Assembly (NCBI RefSeq): GCF_963678635.1
Contig: NC_087064.1
Coordinates: 76,536,213 to 76,600,212 of the forward strand
Length of the DNA stretch: 64,000 nucleotides
Direction of reading: 5' to 3'
Origin: Symsagittifera roscoffensis
Lineage: Eukaryota > Xenacoelomorpha > Acoela > Convolutidae
Of the stretch, positions 55,312 to 64,000 are shown piece by piece (within the stretch, counting starts at the first letter, position 1; each line of letters starts with the position of its first letter). Below the pieces are notes generated by a model, which was given only the letters and a program-made list of their open reading frames with translations, searched no databases and was not told the DNA's origin. A program made the position numbers and the translations under genes.

Positions 55312-55843
55312 TTCGCTCCGACTTTCGATACGAAAGTAACAGAATATTTGTGCTCGGGGTGGGTTTTTTTTCTTCAGACAAAATTCGACTTTTTAATTAG
55401 CCTTTTTTTAACGGAATTTTTTTTATCATTCAAAAGGTATTGTTGCCCTGAGCTCAAATTTGAAAGATATTTCATTTGTGATTGTTTTTCGTTAAGTTAT
55501 GGCGGTTTAAAGATTGTCATTTTGGCCAATTTGAGACAATTAACGCGCGATATACTTCGCGCTATTAACGCGTAAGCGGAGAGTTAATCCGCCTTAAAAT
55601 CGTTCCAAAATGGTTGAAAGAAGCTTTTTTGCCATAAATGATTTGTTACAAGGAGTGAAATCTATCTTTTTCTATTTTATATGGCGTGTGGGGTATGATT
55701 TTCATAAAAAGTTTCAAATTTTAGAAAAAATTTTTTTTTCATTTTATTTTAATACGTTTAATTTTTTAATGTTATTACTGCTCCATAAAACCTTAAAAGG
55801 CAGTCGGAACATTCAGGGCTTCGCCCTGATACGAGCAGTCTTG
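55312..55843 (+). mobile_element. Helentron-like element, well preserved copy
   Basis: Starts ctccgactttcgatacgaaa, ends cagtcggaacattcagggct, tcgccctgatacgagcagtc, ttg. Internal landmarks are complete; about 530 bp. Confidence 0.78.
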
Positions 55844-56024
55844 TTGAATTTTTTGCAGAATGCATTGCAGACATCGGGCAGTTTTTCAGCTGTTTCTTTC
55901 AATGCTTGAGAATTCCACGCATTATTTGAGTTTCAATTTTTGCAAATATTGTCTTAAAACGTGAGTCAATTCTAAAAATTTTGATAAATATGGCCCTATA
56001 CTGGAAACAATTTATTATTACTAT

Positions 56025-56555
56025 TGTTCCGACTTTCGATACGAAAGTAACGGAATATTTGTGCTCGGGGTGGGTTTTTTTTTTCTTCAGACAAATTTCG
56101 ACTTTTTAACTAGACATTTTTGACGGAATTTTTTTAATATCATTCGAAAGGTATTGTTGCCTTGAGCTTAAATTTGAAAAGATATTTCACCTGTTATCAT
56201 TTTTGATAAAGTTACGGGGGTTTAAAGATTGTCATTTTGGCCAATTTGGGACAATTAACGCGCGATATATTTCGCGCTATTAACGCGTAAGCGGAGAGTT
56301 AATCCGTCCTAGAAATCGTTCCAAATTGGTTCAAGGAAGCTTATATGCCTAAATTGATTTGTTAATAGGAGCAAAATCTATCACTTAGTACTTATTATGA
56401 TGTGTGGGGGGATGATTTGAAAAAAAAATCAGATTTAAAAAAAAAAATTTTAATTTTTTTTATTTACATTTAATTTTTTTAATGTTATTACTGCTCCATA
56501 AATCTTAAAAAGCAGTAGGAACATGCAGAGCTTCGCCCTGATACGAGCAGTCTTG
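56025..56555 (+). mobile_element. Helentron-like element, well preserved copy
   Basis: Starts tgttccgactttcgatacga, includes ttaacgcgcgatatatttcg, and ends aggaacatgcagagcttcgc then cctgatacgagcagtcttg. It lies 180 bp after the preceding copy, in the same orientation. Confidence 0.78.
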
Positions 56556-57004
56556 TTTTGTTTATTTATGACAGATTTAAAACTTTTCACTCATAAAATT
56601 GGTTTCTTTCCCATGCTCGGTCTGGTTTTTTACTAAAGTTTTTGGAATAATTGTACTCGGTTCGGTTAATTTTTGTAATAGTGCTCGGACAACTTTTGAC
56701 TTATAAATGACGAAAAATTTAGTAATGATCGAAAGAAAATAACCTGACGAAGAATAATTAAAATGACGAAGAATAATCTGAAAATTAGGGATTCCCTGAG
56801 CTCAAAAGTCATATTCTAGCGTAAGCGGCGAAGCAAAAAAAATATGTTGATTTTGTATTTTGGTGTTATTATTTGTTAGCAGACGCAAACTGTATCTTTT
56901 TGTACTTAAAATGGCAAAATCGCATTAGGTAAAAACAGGAATTCTATACATTTTTTTGATCGATTCATCGCTTTTTTTCAACCAAAACTTCCTCATCGAC
57001 GTTA

Positions 57005-57083
57005 CTTGAAAGTCGGAACTTCCAGTATCCGGAACAGCCAGAAAGTCGAAAATTCAGGGCTTCGCCTTAATACGAGTAGTTTC
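57005..57083 (+). mobile_element. fragment of a Helentron-like 3' end
   Basis: The phrase gtcgaaaattcagggcttcg and ccttaatacgagtagttt match the 3' terminus. Upstream, gttacttgaaagtcggaact looks like a 5' end in reverse orientation. Confidence 0.5.
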
Positions 57084-57542
57084 AACTTAGATGCTAAATG
57101 CTCGCTTGAAACAGCCCAGCCTTCAAACCGATAAATAATTCTAAATATAATTGAGGTAATCTAATTGACACGACTTGGAGCAGATGAAAGAGCTTTTGTA
57201 TTAACAATTCAGTATAATTGTGTCAAATTCAGCATTTTTTGTTTGAGTGTGTCAATTGAAGTATTATAATTACGTTAATGTCATTCAGTATTTAAATCAA
57301 CAAAATGAATATATTATAATTTACTGGCCAGTGCACTTGATTTTGTTTGATGTAAACGGTAATACGTAAAAATAGCGGTCTTCAAATATCATTTATAATT
57401 CGCGAAGAATGATTTACAATTAGTTTTAGTATTAAAAAACTAATTGTTTGGATTATACGGAGCTTTTTGAAGAAAGTTGAAGGAGTTTTTTTAACAATAC
57501 TTTTCTTTCTTTCATGATTTGATTTGTCAGCAGAGTTTCATT

Positions 57543-57860
57543 TTTGTTCTAACTTCGGAAAAAAGTAAAGAAGATATAATTTCGGGGTGGATTTTTGAAT
57601 ATTTCATATACGATGCTGAAAGCGTGGAGCGAATTATATTTCCATGGTGATTTATACGGCGCTTAAAATGGTTCCTAAATGAGTTGAGACAAGCTAATTT
57701 GGTCATACTAACTTCCTTTCCGACTCAAGTTTTAATAATAAGTTATTTGATAATGGCTGTTGGGAATCAAAAATTATGAATCATCAATTTTTTTCAACCA
57801 AAATTATCTGAAACCATTTGCAGTACATACTATTTTGCCGTGATACAAGGGCAGTCTTGT
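57543..57860 (+). mobile_element. old, decayed Helentron-like copy
   Basis: Traces include ttctaacttcggaaaaaagt, cgaattatatttccatggtg, aatggttcctaaatgagttg and a 3' end gatacaagggcagtcttg without the hairpin. Confidence 0.45.
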
Positions 57861-58345
57861 CTTGAATCATTTTGTTTCTTGCTGAAAAGCAAAAATATAG
57901 CAGCAACAAACCACTGCTGTTTGCTTAGATTTAGAAAGATAATCACAAAAAAGTCTTTTTGTTTTCTATCTCTAGGTCTTGTGTGTGGGCTCAATTAGAT
58001 ATTTTTCTGCAGCTGTAGGTAATTACGGCTAACATAGCGTCTATCTCACTCATTAAGACAAAATGCATTTGGTGCAAAATAACGATTAAAAAAAAACCGT
58101 GAAAAGGCGATGTTAGAGCTCATAATTTGTAATGGATTTTTGCCAGCAAAGTTTTGTGCCTGATTATATTTTTCCTGATAATCTAAAAATTTTTTGTAAT
58201 AAATTCATGTACCAACAATAATGCGCTCGTGTGTGCTTGCTAATTAGGCAGTACATTCAAGCTCATCTAATGCAAGTTTCTTGATGCTGCCAAAAATGCC
58301 AAACATTTTCATCTGATTGGGTATCAGATTTAACTGTGTAAGCTA

Positions 58346-58811
58346 TTCGTCCGACTTTCGAAGAAAACCGATCCTTTATGGTTGTTGAGGTTTTTTAGTC
58401 AGTTTTCGGTGATCGAAATTATAGTTTTTTTAAAAAATTTATCCCAATGAAGATGTCGACTCCCTGAACTCAAATTAAAACAAATACCTCCGATCATTTT
58501 TTGCAAAGTTATTGGAGTTTGAAAAATGCCAATTTGGCCATGCTCTGGACTAATTTATGCGCGCTTTCAAGATTTTATCCCTAAGTCTGAAAAATTAACG
58601 CGAAATATTTATGGGTGTTGAATTATTCCGCACAACAAAATCAGTCCAAATTGAAATGAGGTAGCTATTTGGTCGCAATAACTTCGTACGACTCAAATTT
58701 TTACCATTGATTTTTCCTACTGTCCAAAATTTATCTTTCCTACTTTCCCAAAAACTATTCGATATGGATTAAAGGGCAGTCGGAACATTCAGGACTATGC
58801 AAGAAGTCTTG
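58346..58811 (+). mobile_element. Helentron-like copy, older
   Basis: 5' end cgtccgactttcgaagaaaa, middle cgcgaaatatttatgggtgt, 3' end ggcagtcggaacattcagga followed by a shortened terminus lacking most of the hairpin. Confidence 0.6.
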
Positions 58812-58969
58812 TTTACCTAATATTTCTTCTAGTAAATTCCTCTCGTTTTAGCTCGTATTTACCTCGGAACGTTTATTTTGAAACCTTCAAATGAAATTCT
58901 AAGCCATCTCTGGAAATAGAAGAGAAAACATCATAATTTTTCTATTTAGTAGTTTCCACAGCGTTAGCC

Positions 58970-60862
58970 TTATTTTAGTTTTAAACGATGTATACTGAGC
59001 GGGTGATGCCCTACTAATTACATTGCTTTTGTTGTTATTTGTAAGTGATTCATGAGTTCATGCGCAGTAATTTGATATGATTTTTTGATTATCTTCTCAA
59101 CAATTTTTGTAGTCTTTGTGTTTGCCTGAAACGATGAGCGATTAGGGAAAACTGATTTTTCATTCATTGTAATCGAACATTTTGAATTTAAAATTTTTCT
59201 ATGTGAATGACAAATAAAGTGTTTCTTGCTTTTTTAAATAAAAACTTTTGTTTCATTCATCTCGCTTTGTATAGCTCTTACATTTTATTAGTCAATTCTG
59301 GGCAGCGAGAAAACTATTCAAGTTTTTTGCCTGCATGGCTTCTTGTTAATTTTTTTGTCTCAGCTTGATTGAAATGAATTCTAGCAATTTTCCTTCTCTA
59401 AACTCAAAAACTGTTTTAAAGGTCACGTAAATTGATATACGACAATAACACATCGAAGTTTTTGAAGAAAAACTTGATTTTCTCTAAAATTCTCCCCGTT
59501 TTATTTTTTTTTGTCTACGAAGACATTTGGCGAGAAAAAGTTTCGTTTTAAAATTCATGTTCAAAATGTTTTTTTTTAATTTGCGTTTTTTAGTTTTTTG
59601 TTCATACGAGATCGGTTTTGATATATATATTTTAAATTTTCTATGAGTAGTTTTTTTGTGGGTTAGAACGAAAGAAATAACTAGAAGCCGGCAGCAGGTC
59701 TAAGAAATTCTCGAAGCGGGGGGAATTTTCAAAAAAAAAGTTTTCGTCGAGTTTGCTTAAGACCAACCAAATTGATTTTCTGAGCACTCCTAGAACAATA
59801 TAAAGACCCTATTTGCTCAAATTTTCTGCGCAAGTTTTTTAAAAAGCTAAAATTCCGTTTTTGGACTTGCCTTTGAAATATGCTAGCAAAAAATTCAATT
59901 TTTTTGGCGTTGTTCCATTCATCTTAGTTTTAATCGATGCATACTGAGCGGGTGATGCCCTACTAATTACATTGTTTTTGTTGTTAATTGTAAGTGATTC
60001 ATGAGTTCATGCGCAGTAATTTGATATGATTTTTTGATTATCTTCTCAACAATTTTTGTAGTCTTTGTGTTTTCCTGAAACGACGAGCGATTAGGGAAAC
60101 CTGATGTTTCGTTCATTGTAATCGAACACATTTTGAATTTAAAATTTTTCTATGTGAATGACAAATAAAGTGTTTTTTGCTTTTTCAAATAAAAACTTTG
60201 TTTCATTCATCTCGCTTTGTATAGCTCTTACATTTTATTAGTCAATTCTGGGCAGCGAGAAAACTATTCAAGTTTTTTTGCCTGCATGGCTTCTTGTTAA
60301 TTTTTTCGTCTCAGCTTGATTGAAATGAATTCTAGCAATTTTCCTTCTCTAAACTCAAAAACTGTTTTAAAGGTCACGTAAATTGATATATGACAATAAC
60401 ACATCGAAATTTTTGAAGAAAAACTTGATTTTCTCTAAAATTCTCCCCGTTTTGCTTTTTTTTGTCTACGAAGACATTTGGCGAGAAAAAGTTTCGTTTT
60501 AAAATTCATGTTCAAAATGTTTTTTTTTAATTTGCGTTTTTTAGTTTTTTGTTCATACGAGATCGGTTTTGATATATATTTTTTAAATTTTCTATGAGTA
60601 GTTTTTTTGTGGGTTAGAACGAAAGAAATAACTAGAAGCCGGCAGCAGGTTTAAGAAATTCTCGAAGCCGGGGGAATTTTCAAAAAAAAAAGTTTTCGTC
60701 GAGTTTGCTTAAGACCAACCAAATTGATTTTCTGAGCACTCCTAGAACAATATAAAGACTCTATTTGCTTAAATTTTCTGCGCAAGTTTTTAAAAAAGCT
60801 AAAATTCCGTTTTTGGGCTTGCCTTTGAAATATGCTAGCAAAAAATTCATTTTTTTTTGGCG
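58970..60862 (+). repeat. 949-bp tandem duplication, two near-identical copies
   Basis: The segment beginning atactgagcgggtgatgccc occurs at 58,992 and again at 59,941. The copies run together for about 940 bp with few differences (for example a TA-tract, a homopolymer and single bases), indicating a recent event. Copy ends fall near tttttggcgt (59,905 and 60,857). The last ~200 bp of each unit is a piece of the hAT-like MITE family. Non-coding. Confidence 0.93.
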
Positions 60863-61139
60863 TGCGCTCCCTTCAATTTCAGTATATTTTGGCGCCTAAT
60901 ACGTATTGAGATAAACTTCAGACTCGGTTAGCTGAAAGCTGTTGTCGTATAGAAGTACTAAAAAGTTGCTTCAAAGTCGAAAAATGGCATAATGAGATAA
61001 GGAGCATCTAACTCTCATATTACATTGTTTTTTTAAATCAAATTTTTTTCATTAAGCTTATTTGCTGCTATCATATAGTCATTTAGAAATAGAATATAAG
61101 AATAGCTTAGATTGGAATCAAAATATACTTTTGAAGCGC
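60863..61139. other. AT-rich spacer
   Basis: No feature is recognised. Confidence 0.35.
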
Positions 61140-61830
61140 CTTACAATTCGACCGAGGCGGTTTGAACACAGGTCAGAGCTCGACCGAAAATCCATAGTCG
61201 AGAAGGCCCTATAGTCAAACTCAAAGTCGAAACTTAAAGTCGAACACAAAGTCGAAACATAAAGTTGAACACAAAGTCAAAACATAGAGTTGAACACAAA
61301 GTCAGAAAAAAGTCGAGTTGATCGAGACGTAAAAGCGACGACAGAGTCGAAAGACAAAGTCGAACATAAGGTCGAAACGTAAAATTGAACACAAATTCAC
61401 ATCACAGTCGAATAGAAAGTTTAAACAGGGTAGATTAAACAAGTGTAGAGTAATTTTACATTAATATTTTTTCTGTTTTGTTTTTCATTACAACTTTAGT
61501 CAGCAAAATTTATTGGACAGTCAAGCACATTCAAAATATTCTTTTTGCTCACTCGAAAATTTCTTTTGTTGAATTCAGTCGAAACGATTTTTCTCCGTCA
61601 AGCACACTCTAGAATTTTTTCTTGATCGAAATTCTTCTCGGTCGAAAAAACTCTTCGGTCGAACTCAGTCGAAACGTTTTTCCTTGGTCAAATTTGTTCG
61701 AAGTGTTTTTTCTTGGTCGAACTTAGTCGAATTGTTTTTCCTCTGTCGAACATTGTCAAAACATAGACAACTTGGATTGAGACAGTCAAAACATACCAAT
61801 TTTTGTTCGAGTCGGTCAAAACAAAAAACG
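61140..61830 (+). repeat. GTCGAA-rich minisatellite blocks
   Basis: Two blocks: 61,190-61,425 with words like aaagtcgaaacataaagtcg (~24-bp period) and 61,555-61,820 with words like ggtcgaactcagtcgaaacg (~30-bp period). Both read GTCGAA on the plus strand. Confidence 0.75.
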
Positions 61831-62559
61831 CAAACACGGAGGAAAACTTTATCTATATCTGATTCATTCGCTAAATATGGATCAAACCAAACTGAAGAAA
61901 AGCTGACACGATTCTAATGTCTTTTTGAACGCATGCGAGGGTTGCTACAACATATGGTTGTCGACCGACATAATGATATAAAAAAGTGCATATGATCAAA
62001 TTGATGAGAATTGTTTTTGATAGTGTCCGGGGTATTCCCATGATGGAGGGACCGAATGATGGAAAACCTTTAACCAATCAGAATTGTTAGACTTTCCCTG
62101 GTCAATTGATTTTTGCACTTCACAAAAAAACATTATTAAAAGAAAGAAAACGAAATGTAGCAGCACAGTGGAGTTTTGCTGAACAATTCGTGTAGATATA
62201 CAATAAACTTTGCTTAAAATTATCAATCGGTTGTAAGCTTTTTCCAGTACCCCTCTTTGATTTCACAATATTTGAAAGTTCGTGCATTTGCTAATTTTCT
62301 CAACGGTCAAAATTCTTTGCTTTTTCTGAGACTTTCTAAGTGAGAGACTGCTTTTTCTGAGCGCGATTTCTAGATTTTTGAATACTCAAGTTTTATTGGC
62401 TGAAAATAACTGAGAACAAATTTCCAACAATCGGTCCCTTCATCATGAAGGGCGCCTGCCTATAACGTCCTCTACTGGGAATGAATCACTCGCAAGCTGT
62501 TAATGAACAGCAGTTGAGGCGAGCACATGTGAGCAAACGAGGTGGACAAATATATACAA
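61831..62559. other. AT-rich spacer before the terminal microsatellite
   Basis: Short open frames on both strands (for example 61,996-62,226 minus) are without motifs. No gene is called. Confidence 0.35.
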
Positions 62560-63716
62560 AGAGATATACATACATACATACATACAAACATACAAACACA
62601 CATGCATACATACATTTACACATACATACATATATACATACATACATACATACATACATACATACATACATACATACATACATACATACATACATACATA
62701 CATACATACATCCATAAATACATACATACATACGTACATACTATATGCATATCAACAGGCATTCATAAAAACATACATACATACATACATACATACATAC
62801 ATACATACATACATACATACATACATACATACATACATACATACATACATACATACATACATACATACATACATACATACATACATACATACATACATAC
62901 ATAAATACATACATACATACATACATACATACATACATACATACATACATACATAAATACATACATACATACATACATACATACATACATACATAGGTAG
63001 ATACATACAAACATACACACGTAGATACATACATAGAAACATACAAACACACATACATACATACATACCTACATACATACATACATACATACATACAAAC
63101 ATACATACATACAGATATACAAACATACACACGTACCACAAAGACACATACATAGAAACATACTTAAAAACATTCATAAATACAAACACATGCATACACT
63201 CATACATACATACATGCATACATACATACCAACTTTCATAAATATATACATACATACATAGATACATACATAAATACATACATACATACATACATACATA
63301 CATACATACAAACACACATGCATACATACATTTACAAATACATACATACATACATACATACATACATACATACATACATACATACATACATACATACATA
63401 CATACATTCATAAATACATACATACATACGTACATACTATATGCATATAAACAGGCATTCATAAAAACATACATACATACATACATACATACATACATAC
63501 ATACATACATACATACATACATACATACATACATACATAAATACATACATACATACATACATACATACATACATACATACATACATACATACATACATAC
63601 ATACATACATACATACATACATACATACATAAATACATACATACATACATACATACATACATACATACATACATACATACATACATACATACATACATAA
63701 ATACATACATAGGTAG

Positions 63717-63747
<31 letters not shown>

Positions 63748-64000
63748 CATACATACATACATACATACATACAGATATACAAACATAGACACGTACCACG
63801 AAGACACATACATAGAAACATACTTAAAACCATTCATAAATACAAACACATGCATACACTCATACATACATAAATGCATACATACATACCAACTTTCATA
63901 AATACATACATACATACATAGATACATACATAAATACAAACATACATACATACATACATACATACATACAAACACACATGCATACATACATTTACACATA
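62560..64000. repeat. (CATA)n microsatellite with 0.66-0.70-kb higher-order copies, runs off the window
   Basis: Almost pure CATA for over 1.4 kb. Landmark interruptions recur: catactatatgcatat with caggcattcataaaaac at about 62,737 and 63,434; gacacatacatagaaacata with accaactttcataaat at about 63,143-63,242 and 63,803-63,902. The unit is therefore duplicated as a block. Because CATA has no stop codon in any frame, long Met-Tyr-Val-Cys frames arise on the minus strand and are not genes. Confidence 0.97.

Noticed and set aside
62752-63999. 415-codon minus-strand open frame of Met-Tyr-Val-Cys repeats
   Set aside because: It is the translation of the CATA microsatellite, which has no stop in any frame.

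Overview
This is animal (metazoan) nuclear DNA. It is AT-rich, with spliced genes using GT-AG introns, a cadherin gene, LINE reverse-transcriptase remnants, tRNA-derived SINEs, short DNA transposons and long microsatellites. The species cannot be named from the sequence. Short introns (68 and 85 bases are inferred) beside heavily transposon-loaded ones, and fast-evolving proteins, suggest a marine invertebrate. A planktonic tunicate is one possibility, and that is inference only.

Layout. 0-1.3 kb: a degraded coding remnant on the minus strand. 1.4-4.4 kb: a 172-bp satellite with dimeric higher-order structure, then a minisatellite. 4.4-6.1 kb: a broken LINE reverse transcriptase abutting two tail-to-tail copies of an interspersed element whose ends look like those of non-autonomous Helentrons. 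6.4-8.7 kb: a degenerate ~165-bp tandem family with a conserved hairpin core. 9-14 kb: interspersed repeats, including a fold-back element with an 8-bp target duplication.

14.06-35.73 kb (+): the main gene, a classical-type cadherin transmembrane protein. I reconstruct 20 exons joined in phase: the end of a signal peptide, about six EC repeats, a membrane-proximal domain, one TM helix and a ~140-residue proline-rich tail with a stop codon and poly(A) signal. The first coding exon is not identified. Exon 5 carries an apparent one-base deletion; restoring one base makes the joined exons an exact multiple of three (1,056 codons with the stop). Introns 9, 16 and 19 hold SINEs, hAT-like MITEs and Helentron-like elements. 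Three splice junctions of this gene sit in local duplications, one of which copies the 5' splice site four times in frame.

36-51.5 kb: small spliced candidates on the minus strand. The best supported is a three-exon, 358-residue multipass membrane protein (48,729-51,443) of no family I recognise. Two weaker candidates lie at 37.4-37.8 kb and 47.55-47.87 kb. A long, stop-riddled LINE remnant lies at 44.1-45.2 kb and a diverged relative of the 172-bp satellite at 41.3-42.7 kb.

51.5-64 kb: no convincing genes. This part holds more Helentron-like copies, an AC microsatellite, a 949-bp tandem duplication, GTCGAA-rich minisatellites and a CATA microsatellite of over 1.4 kb that runs off the window. 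No bacterial operon, CRISPR array, rRNA or intact tRNA gene is visible.
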